Source: Clostridiales bacterium (GTDB lineage: Bacteria > Bacillota > Clostridia > Saccharofermentanales > Saccharofermentanaceae). Taken from it: a stretch of 64,000 nt of DNA. Shown here in pieces: positions 1-9,378 of this stretch. Both the position numbers and the translations under genes were made by a program. The DNA lies in the NCBI GenBank assembly GCA_017940895.1, contig JAGAXM010000006.1, positions 1-64,000 on the forward strand, read 5' to 3'. Every line of letters begins with the position of its first letter. The first letter of the stretch is position 1. The notes beneath the pieces were generated by a model, which was not told the origin of the DNA, made no database searches, and saw only the letters and a list, made by a program, of their open reading frames with translations.

Positions 1-524
1 AGAGGATCAACTCAAAGATCTTCCACGGGAAGAACGATATAAGAAACGATTGGAGTTAGAAAAACCTCTGATCGATGAGTTCTGGAAGTGGATATACGAT
101 ACAGCAGCTATTGCACTGCCCAAATCGAAGCTTGGGAAGGCACTTGCGTATGCCATAAATCAGAAACCGTATATGGAGAACTATCTCAAGGATGCGAGAT
201 GTTCGATTTCAAATAACGTAGCTGAGAATGCAATCAGACCTTTTACCATCGGTCGTAAGAACTGGCTATTCTGTGATACACCGAAGGGTGCTGATTCAAG
301 TGCCGTTATCTACAGTATCGTAGAGACAGCAAAAGCCAACAACATAAATGTACGTGATTATCTGGAGTACCTGTTTACAGTTATGCCTACAGAAGATTGG
401 AGAAATCACCCTGAGATGCTCGACGATCTGTTGCCGACATCTCCCGAGATCCGAAAGAAGTTCAAAAATTGATTATCTCACCGCCCGGCGGTAAGATGAA
501 GGCACCAAGTTATTAAGCGCTTAC
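1..524 (+). mobile_element. IS66-family insertion sequence, right end only
   Basis: The window opens inside an IS66-type element. Seen: the end of a transposase frame (to 472) followed by 52 non-coding bases that finish with GCGCTTAC at 524. Read inward from the element end this is GTAAGCGC, the start typical of IS66 terminal inverted repeats. The base after it, 525, begins an exact 17-bp piece of the neighbouring CRISPR repeat, which fixes the element boundary. The left end and the target duplication lie outside the window. Confidence 0.85.
2..472 (+). CDS. IS66 family transposase, C-terminal part (5' partial)
   Basis: C-terminal 156 residues of an IS66 DDE transposase (TnpC type), the enzyme that cuts and joins the ends of the element. 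The frame is open to the left edge, so the start is outside. The fragment holds SISNNVAENAIRP, whose glutamate is the last acid of the DDE triad in this family, then FTIGRKNWLFCDTPKGA. It ends with the short IS66 C-terminal region (WRNHPEMLDDLLP and PEIRKKFKN). The stop is 52 bp before the right terminus, normal for this family. Nothing in the visible part is broken. The accessory genes tnpA and tnpB, if present, would be upstream. Family assignment is firm; activity cannot be judged. Confidence 0.93.
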   Translation, partial: EDQLKDLPREERYKKRLELEKPLIDEFWKWIYDTAAIALPKSKLGKALAYAINQKPYMENYLKDARCSISNNVAENAIRPFTIGRKNWLFCDTPKGADSSAVIYSIVETAKANNINVRDYLEYLFTVMPTEDWRNHPEMLDDLLPTSPEIRKKFKN

Positions 525-1266
525 TGTCCGAGGGCTAAAACCGTAAGATCTGTTATCGTACATATCTTGAGGTCTTATTGTACCAATGAATGTCCGAGGG
601 CTAAAACACATAATCGTATTCGCTCCACGCTTTCCTCGTCTTATTGTACCAATGAATGTCCGAGGGCTAAAACAGGAAGCCTTCATTGCTTTTGCTATGC
701 CTTGTCTTATTGTACCAATGAATGTCCGAGGGCTAAAACGTGTGATATGTGGCTGAGCCGGAGTTCTGCGTCTTATTGTACCAATGAATGTCCGAGGGCT
801 AAAACTGCTCTGATAGCTTATCTTGAATGTTGGATGTCTTATTGTACCAATGAATGTCCGAGGGCTAAAACAGAAGTAAATAAGGTTATATACGGCTACG
901 GTCTTATTGTACCAATGAATGTCCGAGGGCTAAAACCTCCTAACGCAGAGAATCTCGTTATCGCAGGTCTTATTGTACCAATGAATGTCCGAGGGCTAAA
1001 ACTCATGAGCGCTTGGGACAATGCTGTTTATGGTCTTATTGTACCAATGAATGTCCGAGGGCTAAAACTCAAGAAGATGTGTCAGCTGATAGTCAGTCGT
1101 CTTATTGTACCAATGAATGTCCGAGGGCTAAAACAGCCTTCGTGAACTTCATCAAGATGCGTAAGTCTTATTGTACCAATGAATGTCCGAGGGCTAAAAC
1201 GAACTTTTGGAAGTCGCCTGCAGGTGCATAGTCTTATTGTACCAATGAATGTCCGAGGGCTAAAAC
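525..1266 (-). CRISPR. CRISPR array, type II repeats: 11 full repeats plus one truncated repeat
   Basis: Eleven identical 36-bp repeats start at 572, 638, 704, 770, 836, 901, 967, 1033, 1099, 1165 and 1231. They are separated by 30-bp spacers (one is 29 bp, 872-900). A twelfth repeat survives only as its last 17 bp on the plus strand (525-541), followed by another 30-bp spacer (542-571); its other half was separated by IS66. On the minus strand each repeat begins GTTTTAG and ends AATAAGAC. GTTTTAG is the usual start of the crRNA-strand repeat in type II systems, and it pairs with the anti-repeat at 6310-6338, so crRNAs are read from the minus strand. The leader is then at the high-coordinate end beside cas2, and the youngest spacers are near 1201-1230. 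No repeat degeneracy is visible apart from the IS junction. Confidence 0.97.
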
Positions 1267-1304
1267 CTTAGCAATCAAATAATAGCATATTTTTCATATA
1301 TCAA
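1267..1304 (-). promoter_or_regulatory. CRISPR leader with candidate extended -10 promoter
   Basis: This is the 38-bp AT-rich gap between the cas2 stop and the first repeat. On the minus strand it contains TGCTATTAT (TATTAT at 1284-1279), an extended -10 box. A weak TTGATA lies at 1304-1299, with a short 14-bp spacing. Transcription would start close to the first repeat. The position fits a leader; promoter activity is inferred. Confidence 0.5.
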
Positions 1305-1625
1305 CTAAATTTCGATAAAATCATCATCAGAATAGTCATTTTTTCCTTCATTTGACCCGATGATCAGTCTTATGCTCTCATACTGTTTTTCCGTTACGCG
1401 TAAACACCTTATGTCACCTTGAGGAGGTTTGTTAAGTTCTATCATGGAAATATACTTCTCACAATCATCATGATTACGAGTAATTCTTTCATAAACAGAA
1501 AACTGCAACATAGAAAAACCATGTTTAATAAGGAACTTGCGAAAAATAGCATAGTTTTTACGTTCTTGCTTGGTTCCTGTTGGGAGGTCAAAAAACACCA
1601 ATAGTCTCATTGCTCTATTTCGCAT
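1305..1625 (-). CDS. cas2: CRISPR-associated endonuclease Cas2
   Basis: Cas2, the small ferredoxin-fold partner of Cas1 in the spacer-integration complex. About 106 residues. The N-terminal strand RLLVFFDLPTGTK carries the conserved family aspartate and is followed by KNYAIFRKFLIKHGFSMLQFSVYERI, typical of type II Cas2. The frame is open further upstream to 1688. I place the start at the ATG at 1625, giving MRNRAMRLLVFF and overlapping the cas1 stop by 11 bp; an ATG five codons later (1610) is equally possible, and neither has a strong ribosome-binding site, which suggests translational coupling to cas1. It is the last cas gene before the array; no csn2 or cas4 follows, which points to subtype II-C. 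Confidence 0.93.
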   Translation of the reverse strand: MRNRAMRLLVFFDLPTGTKQERKNYAIFRKFLIKHGFSMLQFSVYERITRNHDDCEKYISMIELNKPPQGDIRCLRVTEKQYESIRLIIGSNEGKNDYSDDDFIEI

Positions 1626-2517
1626 GATAATACATGATTTCCGGTAACACCAGTCGATTTGGATTTTTCGTCTCAACAGCGGTGACAAAAGACTTCACCA
1701 TTGAATCAATGGCATATCTTACCTTCATGACCTTCCCATCAAACAATACTTCTTTGTTAACCAAACTGACCAATTCATTCTTAACATATTTAGACAGTCC
1801 TTCAGAAATACTATCAGGATTATCAGATATCCATTCATCTACAATCGGGCGCAGAGGTTCCATAAAATCATCAGCAAGATTAAACTCATTGGTCTCGGAT
1901 ATGTGATGAACCCCCATTACACAATTAAACCCATGTGCAACCAGCGACTTAGCAACACCCGATCTCATAATCGCGTATCCATAATTCATCATCATATTTA
2001 TCTCATCATCAGCAAAACGGACAAACTCAGACCCGTAAAGATTACGAAAGAAAAGCTTGGCACATATACCTTCGCGATTACCGGTATCATGGGCAACAAC
2101 TTCCGAAGCTAATTCTCTCATCCTAACAAGAACTTCACTCTCCGTCCATTGATTCTCCAAGCACATTGCCTGATTAAGGATTTTTTGTTGTGTTATTTTT
2201 TGCCAAATTTCCCCTTTGAACTCATCTGTCATCTCTAACTGTTTCTTAAGTATTCGATAACAATGATAATTCGTATTAAGAGGATACATTGTGGAAACAG
2301 GCAGATGCTTTTCATCCGTTAAGACCAGATGAACTTTATGTTGGGCAAGAGAAGAAAGTAGCGGGATTGTCAACACAAGATTCTTGTTATCAATCACAAC
2401 ACAATACAGATCCTCTATAGGAATCTTCTTCTCACTATTATCTTCGAATGTTACTACCAACCAATCGTCTTTGACGCTTAGTTTCTCTCCGTTATAAATA
2501 ATGACTGATCTCCACAT
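1615..2517 (-). CDS. cas1: CRISPR-associated endonuclease Cas1 (type II)
   Basis: Cas1 integrase, 300 residues, which inserts new spacers at the leader end of the array together with Cas2. It starts MWRSVIIYNGEKLSVK, the usual type II Cas1 opening. Metal-binding residues of the family are visible: the glutamate in GNREGICAKLFF (about residue 150), the histidine in GVHHISETNEFNL (about 205), and the downstream acids in LADDFMEPLRP. The length is normal for the subtype. The start codon lies 40 bp inside the end of cas9, so the two genes are translationally linked. Intact, so adaptation could in principle continue even if Cas9 is inactive. Confidence 0.96.
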   Translation of the reverse strand: MWRSVIIYNGEKLSVKDDWLVVTFEDNSEKKIPIEDLYCVVIDNKNLVLTIPLLSSLAQHKVHLVLTDEKHLPVSTMYPLNTNYHCYRILKKQLEMTDEFKGEIWQKITQQKILNQAMCLENQWTESEVLVRMRELASEVVAHDTGNREGICAKLFFRNLYGSEFVRFADDEINMMMNYGYAIMRSGVAKSLVAHGFNCVMGVHHISETNEFNLADDFMEPLRPIVDEWISDNPDSISEGLSKYVKNELVSLVNKEVLFDGKVMKVRYAIDSMVKSFVTAVETKNPNRLVLPEIMYYHAK

Positions 2518-5500
2518 CTTCGTTCTCCGATTATGTGACCAAGTATTGACATCTCAATCTTCTTACATTCACCAGCTAGATTTAATACAGCATCTCTGTT
2601 AGACAAGTCCTTATTTGAATACACTCTTATTTTTCCTGTATTTCTATTGATATTCTCTACACCTCTATACGAACCAAATCCATTATCACGAAGTTTTCCC
2701 TTCTTATATGCCTTTATATACTCATTTTTAAAGAGATACATATAGTGGTTACACCCCTCAGGCAACTTTTTGAGCAAAACCATTTTATGAGTCTTATTAT
2801 CCTTATACACGTCCACATACCGGATACCGCGAATCTGATATCCACCGTTTATATCCGTATATATCTCTATGCAGTAATAACTCCTTGCATCGTAGATAGT
2901 AAAGTTACCCGTCTCTCCAATACCAGAATTGAATCGGACATAATACGGGGACTTGAGATTATTCTTCATATCCTCTTCAAGTTCTTTGTATGTAGTAAAT
3001 CCAGTCTTAGCCAACGATACCGGATTATCACTAGCTACCATAGAACCCCTGTACTTACGGTTGATCTTGAATGAGACATATGGCAATTCAATTTGATCGG
3101 CAAACTTCTTATCGCCATAGTATTCATGAACTCGCTCAGAATACTCTTCTTCAGAAACCATATGGATATCTGATATGTAGTTCTTTATATCAGCAGGCGC
3201 CAATTTCTTGGCATATGCATCAAGTTCTTTTCTGATCTTATCAGCATCTACTTCCTCAACAGGCTTATCAACATAAACTATCTGTGCCTTAGAATTCAGA
3301 CAGGCTACCTTAGGATCCACTAGAGATATCCTTTCATTGATTCTCTCCAATGTATTATCATCTATAACTTTGTCTTCGCCAACAATATCGCAATCCTTAA
3401 GATTGTATCTGACACCATTCAGAAGTTGCTTAAGATCAAAGCATGCCTTTTCCATATCAGTATATGCTTTGGCATCAAAATCAATCTCAAGAGGAACTCT
3501 GACCTCTATCTCGTTTCTCAGATTATCGCAAATACTGGGAACATAACCATTATCTAACAAGTCCTGAGTATACTCTCGGTTAAAACCGTATTGTTTAAAC
3601 ATCTTGTCAACAGTTTTCCCCCGTTCAATTGTATAATCATCGTTCAATCTGATCGCAGTTTGAGCGTTTCCACGTTTCTCGTGATACTTTATGTCATTCT
3701 TAATGCTCATTAGCTTTACGTAGTCCTGAGCAAGTTCAATATATGACCTCTTCAAGTTAGCTACGATCGCAGCATCGATTGCATGATGGTAATAATGAAG
3801 ATCACGTGTTTTCTTTTCCAATCCGTATATAGACGGAACATAATCAAAGGCTTTAGATTTGCTTCCGAGCCATCTCTTCCTAAACCTGCTTGTAACAGAA
3901 CCTTTAATGACATTAATTGTTATCTTGTCGCTATAAGCATTCTTAAGATATGTCGCAATGTACTTACTAATGGTTCTTTATCGTTAATATTACGATCAAC
4001 AAATCCCCTTATCACTTCATCATCAAGGAAGGGCAAAAGAAGATACTCTTTCTTGGTTCTAGATATCAGGCCCTTTCTATTCAGATAACTTACTCTGTTT
4101 GTAAACTCTTTTGCCTGATCATCCGCCATATACTTCAAAGGAACATCATTACCTTTTCTCTGGTTCTCTTCTGTCATTACAAGGACTTTATTGTTTAACG
4201 TCTCGTCAAGAACAACAGACTGCGGAATTATATGATCAACCTGCACAGCAGTACCATTAACCAGTTCAGCAAAAGAGATATCCTTTCCGGAATACATGCA
4301 CTGTCCGTTTTGTGATTTCCAAAGAGAAAAACGATCCATCAGCTTATCGGACAACATCACAGAGTAGTCTTCGGCAATCAACTTCTGAACGAGTTCTGCT
4401 TTCAATTTCTCATTCTTATCTTCATTCTCGCGCTGATACTTAGCTGTTTCTTTACGTTGTTCAAAAGACTTCCCGACATCCTTTGCAACTTCAATATTGA
4501 TAGTTTCAATATCCTTATATTTCCCAAGGATCGCATTAACTACTTTGCGTGTTTCGTTTAACGACCTGTATACGACTGGATTTCTAACCATATCCGGATC
4601 AGCAATCGGCTTTATCTTTCCATTCGGATACAGATAATCATATTTCGAATCTTCCGGATGTTCCTTATTAAACTTTGCTTGGAAATCACCATACTTCATC
4701 CCGTTAAGATATGCATCAATTGTTTCACGCATATACTTAAACGATACATTCGCACCGCCGCCAGACTTGAAGGCTTTAATCTTACTTGCCCCATCCAATG
4801 CCGCAAAGTCTTCTTCAGATAACAAGTTTCTTATCTCATCAACACGTCTTCTTGGCGTAGCATATTTTGCCAATGCAAAACCTATCTTTGAGGATAACGA
4901 GTTATCATCAAAGAAATCCTCTTCTTTGAATCTTTGAATCATATCATCAGGGAAAAACTCAGTATTTGATATAAACTGAATATATGGAGCCTTAATCAGA
5001 TTCTTTTTCTTTTGCAGTTCCGGCGGAATAATCGGAATAATGTTCTGTTTAGAACAAGCTGACTCAAACGCCTTTTTTGTCATAATCCCATTGCTCTCAA
5101 ATAGCATTTGTCTAATCTCATACACAAAGCTTTCAGGACAACTGCCCTTGGTTCCGTTAGACTCAAATTCGAACTGCGATAATGTATTAATAACAACATA
5201 CATATCATACAATTGAGAGTTCTTATGCCCGCGCTGTTCATCTGTATAGAATGGACAGTAGCCAACAAGATCATCAAATCCCGAATATGTCTGATGACCT
5301 TTAAGAGCTTGCATCATAGCTGCTCGCTTATCATCATCTTTACCCTTCTTGGGACCTGGTCCATCCTCAAAGTCTCTCTGAACAAAAATGACCGCAATAA
5401 TGTGATCAATAGCATCATCCGACAGCGTATCGTAGCCGAACTCTCGTTGACACATAAGAAGAGTTTTTGTTTCTTCCTTCAGATACCTTCTATCTATTAG

Positions 5501-6112
5501 ATATTTGTAATCAGTCTCTTTCTTGCCCTCTTTATTGATTATCGCTCTGTTACGAATGATGATTTTTCCATTATTCTTGTTATGAAATAACTCATCCTCA
5601 TATATCATTTGTCCTATTGTTCTGTATTGATTCTTCTTTGACTCATATATCTTATTGATCCTGTTTTTGGCTTCAGCAAGTTTACCTGAGTCTTCTTCCT
5701 CAGTATCCTCATAGAAGTCTTGGTAGCCGCGATAATTGGACATATTTATCAGCACAGAAGCTAACTCGTATTCCGTCAGTTTTCTCTGTAAACCTTCTGA
5801 TCTATATCTCCAAACATCAGGATTATTTCCTTTGGTTCTGTACCACTCATTAATCTCATCGACGCTTACTATTCCGATTGATTCCAGCAACTGTTTCAGA
5901 CGCAGTTTGCGTTGTTTCCTTCGCTTATTCAATCTTTTAGTGGAACGATACCCTCTGCGGACCTGACTTGCTCTATCAGCAGCCTTAGTCGCACCTTCCT
6001 CTCCACTTTCGAATATCCTTACTCCCAAGTCATCTATACGTCGTGCGTCTTCATCGATTACTGCCCAACCCAAAGAACCAATACCTACATCAAGACCAAG
6101 TATCTTACCCAT
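2478..6112 (-). pseudogene. cas9: Cas9 endonuclease, type II-C-like, interrupted by one frameshift
   Basis: RNA-guided dual-nuclease Cas9, about 1,210 residues if read through. The first frame (6112 to 3920) holds RuvC-I (MGKILGLDVGIGSLGWAVI, catalytic Asp at residue 8), the arginine-rich bridge helix (RRGYRSTKRLNKRRKQR), RuvC-II (INIEVAKDVG) and the HNH motif VDHIIPQS with the downstream NNKVLV (about residues 625-645). Near 3972 homology jumps by one base. The other frame continues as PISKYIATYLKNAYSDK and includes RuvC-III (YYHHAIDAAIVANL) and the C-terminal PAM-interacting half, ending at 2478. All catalytic residues are kept, so the break looks recent or is a sequencing error (one base missing near GAACCATT). 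The start has GGAGG 8 nt upstream. With cas1 and cas2 only, subtype II-C is likely. Confidence 0.93.
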
Positions 6113-6206
6113 AAGCTATACCTCCAATGAGATATAACTATTATCGCAAGGTGTGATTATGATTTCAGTATTCCAAATGTCTTTTTACAGAATGTTCAAA
6201 TAAACT

Positions 6207-6237
6207 CGTTCAAATATGAACGGAAAAGTTGTACTAT
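6207..6237 (+). promoter_or_regulatory. Candidate tracrRNA promoter overlapping a palindrome
   Basis: TTCAAA at 6209-6214 and TACTAT at 6232-6237 are 17 bp apart, a fair sigma-A promoter reading rightward and starting RNA near 6244. The -35 box lies in the palindrome CGTTCAAATATGAACG (6207-6222), a possible operator in the cas9/tracrRNA intergenic region. Inferred from spacing and symmetry only. Confidence 0.45.
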
Positions 6238-6243
6238 CTAAAC

Positions 6244-6408
6244 AAGCTTAGAGTCTTGTTTATCAATGAATGTCCGAGAAAAGATATGACAAACAAGAAA
6301 ACGGATTATGTACCAATGAATGTCCGAGAATCTAAGATAAAGCTATATGCTGTGGGGTAGCGTATCCCCTTACAAAACGTACTGAGGCGGGTTACCGCCT
6401 CTTTTATT
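6244..6408 (+). ncRNA. tracrRNA with two tandem anti-repeats
   Basis: Trans-activating CRISPR RNA, divergent from cas9. The main anti-repeat GTACCAATGAATGTCCGAG (6310-6328) is complementary to crRNA-repeat nt 10-28. After a bulge (AAT against CC), CTAAGAT (6332-6338) pairs with repeat nt 1-7. This is the upper stem, bulge and lower stem layout of known Cas9 guides. A nexus-like hairpin (GGGG at 6354-6357 with CCCC) and a terminator (GAGGCGG 6384-6390, CCGCCTC 6395-6401, then TTTT) follow. A second anti-repeat lies upstream at 6253-6278, with a longer upper stem but a weak lower stem and no nexus. The 5' end (about 6244) is inferred from the promoter. The short form would start near 6300. Confidence 0.88.
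6384..6406 (+). terminator. Rho-independent terminator of tracrRNA
   Basis: Perfect 7-bp stem GAGGCGG (6384-6390) and CCGCCTC (6395-6401), loop GTTA, followed by TTTTATT. Confidence 0.88.
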
Positions 6409-6433
6409 ATTCTCAAATATAATACTGTTTCTA

Positions 6434-6547
6434 TGTATCTTAATCCGTGCACATTTTCACTGATTTCAACCAAATATAAGATACATCAGCCCCAATGTAT
6501 CTTATTTTCAGACCAAAACGCCCAAATCTCGACAATAATAAGATACA
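6434..6547. repeat. Alternating inverted copies of TAAGATACA
   Basis: Four copies of one 9-mer alternate in orientation: TGTATCTTA at 6434 and 6496, TAAGATACA at 6477 and 6539. Starts are spaced 43, 19 and 43 bp, so the two outer pairs each enclose exactly 34 bp. The middle pair forms a perfect 10-bp-arm hairpin (6477-6486 with 6495-6504). The array fills the gap between the tracrRNA terminator and the 3' end of the convergent permease gene. No U-run follows, so it is not a simple terminator. Confidence 0.7.
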
Positions 6548-6567
6548 CAAAGCGGATTTCCGGGCAA

Positions 6568-9369
6568 TCACTCCGCGCTCTTAAGCGACTCGGCCATGTC
6601 GATGCGGTTGATCTTGATTCTCATGACGAGGTCAACGATGATCGAGAACAGGATAACGAACAGGATCGAGTACAGATAGCTTATCGGGATGATCTTGCAC
6701 TCGAATGTGACCATATCCATCTCGATCTTATCGATAACGAATCTGTGCAGTGCGATACCGAGCGGAATACCGACTATATACCCCATAAATACAAGGATAA
6801 AATTCTCCCTGAAGAAATACGCGCCCGTCTCCGCCTGTGAGAAACCCAGCACTTTGATCGTTGCGATCTCGCGGACTCGCTCGGAGATATTGATGTTATT
6901 AAGATTGAACAACACGATGAATGCCAGAGCCGCAGCGCAGCCGATGATAAGGATAACTATCAGATTCATCTTCTCCATCGTATTCGCGAATGACACTCTC
7001 GACTCAGCGGTAACGCGGACATCTGTAAAGTCATTCGTCAGATTAAGCTCACGCGACATATCGTAATCAAGAGAATCCTCATCTACATCATTAACGATCA
7101 GGATATCCGACGCGCGGTAAGTCTTAGCGAAGACATCCTCATAAGTCGCCTCGTTAATAAACGCATAATGGAATATATAGTTATCGAACACATAAACGAT
7201 ACGAAGCGTAAACTCACGCCCCTCATCGCCATATCCCAAGGTGATCATGTCACCCGGATGAAGATCATTCTTCTCGGCAAGCTTCGAACTTATGGCGATC
7301 TGCCCGTCCCCCGGCCACGGCATGGAGACGCCGTCGGATGAAGCCTTAAGCGCATCATTAACCGAAGGATCAGAAGATATAAATAACGTAACATCACGGA
7401 CCATCTGCGAAGACGTATGAGTGACATTCTCGGTGCGTACGGGAATGCCGCGATACGACGTTCCGAGAAGCGCATTCGCATCCTCAATATCATCAAGTGC
7501 CTGCTGTTCGGTCTTGCCGTCCTTAAGCAGAGCATCGAGTCTGTAAGTCGTTATATTATCGTACTGAAGATCAACAACATCAGTGATTGAATCGCGGATT
7601 CCGAATCCCGTTATAAGAAGCGCCGAACAACCCGCGATACCGATGATCATCATGGACATTCTCTTCTTGAATCTGAATACATTACGTAAAGAAACCTTCT
7701 CCGTGAAGCGAAGTCTTTTCCACACTCCGGTCATTTTCTCAAGGAAGATCTTCTTACCCGCGGCAGGTGCCTTCGGGCGTATCAATTCGGCAGGCATTCC
7801 GCGGAGCTCATCTGCTGCGGTAACAACTGCTACACCTACGGAACACAAAAGCGATACTGCGATCGCAACGATGAACAGCGGCATCGATTTCTGAAGCATA
7901 ATATCCGAGAATCCGTACATCATTCCGTACACATCCCAGATAACCGACGGGAACAGATTGATGCCCGCATAGTATCCTGCGACCGCGCCTATGACGGCAG
8001 CGGAACCCGCGTAGATCGAATACTTCATGATGATCGACATATCGGTATATCCGAGAGCTCTCATCGTACCGATGATGCTTCGCTCATCCATTACCATTCT
8101 CTGCATCGTGGTCGAGCATACAAGAGCCGCAAGTGCGAAGAAGAATATCGGGAATACGTTAGCGAGCCCCTTAACGATACCCGCGTCATTATCGAACGCG
8201 AGATAGCCTGTATTCGTATTACGTCCGAGCACATACACATCCGGATCTTCCGTATTTGCAAGCACTCCCGACATATACGACAGCTCGATGCTCGCCGCCG
8301 TCATCTGCGCATCGAAGTCTCTTAAGCCTTCATAATACTCGATGCGTCCGTCCTCATATTCAGACAGACCGTCTTCGTACTCGGCAAGAGCTTCATCGTA
8401 TGCCTCCTGATACTGGGGCGGCACCATCGGCAGAGCCACTAACTGCTCGCGTGTCTCCTCGAGCTGATCCCATGCATCCTGCAGTTCATCGTGTACATCG
8501 GAAAGCTCATCACGCGCGTCATCAAGATCTGCGGAAGCCTCTACTCTCGCATCCTCAAGCTCCGCTATACCGTCGGCAAGATCCGCGCGGTTCTCATCCA
8601 TAATCTCTTGGAAACGCTCATCGATTATCGCCGCGACAGCCGTCTCGAGTTCGTTCTCCTTCGCCTCTGCGAAGTCCTCGTACTCATCAGAATACGCATC
8701 GAGCCCCGTGTCGTAATACACATAGCACTCGGTATAGTATTCCATGTCGAAAGCATCTTCCGTCGTGTACGCAAAGTACGTAAGCTGTCCGCTTCCGACA
8801 TCCGTAGTTCCGCGCTGGAAATCAATATACAAAGGCGATCTTACCGTTCCTACGACAGTAAACACATCGCTGTTAAGATAGTCTGCATCATCCTGTCCCG
8901 CCGCACCCGACAGTATCAGCTGCGTGCCGATAACTTCATCAGGATCTGCGAAAAAATACCCGTCAACAACTATCTCATTCGCATTCTCGGGCAGCCTTCC
9001 CGCCTCGACTTTAAGAGTATTAACTCCGGAAGTTAATGAATGAATTCGAACCTGCGAACGGCTCGTCTCCTCCTGTGAAGAAAGCCTCGCCACAACGTCC
9101 GCGGAATACGCTCCTTCAGCATCGACGATGCCGTCCAAAGCCGCGATATTCTCTATATTCTCTTCATCAAACCCTATAGTCGACAGAAGTCGGAAGTCAA
9201 ACATCTTACGCTCGGCAATATAAGTATTTCCCGTCAGCATAAAAGACGGATTGCTCTGCATGAGTCCGCACATGAATCCGACGCCCAATGCGATTATCGC
9301 AAGGATCGCCAGAAACCTTCCGAAGCTCTGTCTGATCGACCTTGCTATTGTCTTGATATAAGGAGTCAT
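6568..9369 (-). CDS. ABC transporter permease, FtsX/MacB family, with two permease modules
   Basis: Large 933-residue membrane protein of the FtsX/MacB type, the permease of an ABC exporter or mechanotransducer. An N-terminal membrane helix (about 11-33) is followed by an extracytoplasmic domain that contains an acidic coiled coil (about 250-345, heptad-like ELEDARVEASADLDDARDEL). A first FtsX helix bundle lies near 390-525 (FFFALAALVCSTTM). After a second helix plus extracytoplasmic domain, a second FtsX bundle closes the protein (about 795-925, with NLNNINISERVREIATIKVLG, the typical coupling region). It lies 9 bp downstream of its ATPase partner. The long coiled coil resembles proteins that reach through the cell wall. 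Substrate unknown. Confidence 0.92.
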   Translation of the reverse strand: MTPYIKTIARSIRQSFGRFLAILAIIALGVGFMCGLMQSNPSFMLTGNTYIAERKMFDFRLLSTIGFDEENIENIAALDGIVDAEGAYSADVVARLSSQEETSRSQVRIHSLTSGVNTLKVEAGRLPENANEIVVDGYFFADPDEVIGTQLILSGAAGQDDADYLNSDVFTVVGTVRSPLYIDFQRGTTDVGSGQLTYFAYTTEDAFDMEYYTECYVYYDTGLDAYSDEYEDFAEAKENELETAVAAIIDERFQEIMDENRADLADGIAELEDARVEASADLDDARDELSDVHDELQDAWDQLEETREQLVALPMVPPQYQEAYDEALAEYEDGLSEYEDGRIEYYEGLRDFDAQMTAASIELSYMSGVLANTEDPDVYVLGRNTNTGYLAFDNDAGIVKGLANVFPIFFFALAALVCSTTMQRMVMDERSIIGTMRALGYTDMSIIMKYSIYAGSAAVIGAVAGYYAGINLFPSVIWDVYGMMYGFSDIMLQKSMPLFIVAIAVSLLCSVGVAVVTAADELRGMPAELIRPKAPAAGKKIFLEKMTGVWKRLRFTEKVSLRNVFRFKKRMSMMIIGIAGCSALLITGFGIRDSITDVVDLQYDNITTYRLDALLKDGKTEQQALDDIEDANALLGTSYRGIPVRTENVTHTSSQMVRDVTLFISSDPSVNDALKASSDGVSMPWPGDGQIAISSKLAEKNDLHPGDMITLGYGDEGREFTLRIVYVFDNYIFHYAFINEATYEDVFAKTYRASDILIVNDVDEDSLDYDMSRELNLTNDFTDVRVTAESRVSFANTMEKMNLIVILIIGCAAALAFIVLFNLNNINISERVREIATIKVLGFSQAETGAYFFRENFILVFMGYIVGIPLGIALHRFVIDKIEMDMVTFECKIIPISYLYSILFVILFSIIVDLVMRIKINRIDMAESLKSAE

Positions 9370-9378
9370 CTTAATGGT

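Noticed and set aside
567..1231. Two long plus-strand reading frames with repeated SYCTNECPRAKT peptide
   Set aside because: They are translations of the CRISPR repeats; the period and identity are explained by the array.
6552..6576. Terminator for the FtsX permease gene (GCGGA and TCCGC around the stop)
   Set aside because: Stem of only 5 bp with a 15-nt loop and no clear U-run, and it begins inside the coding region.
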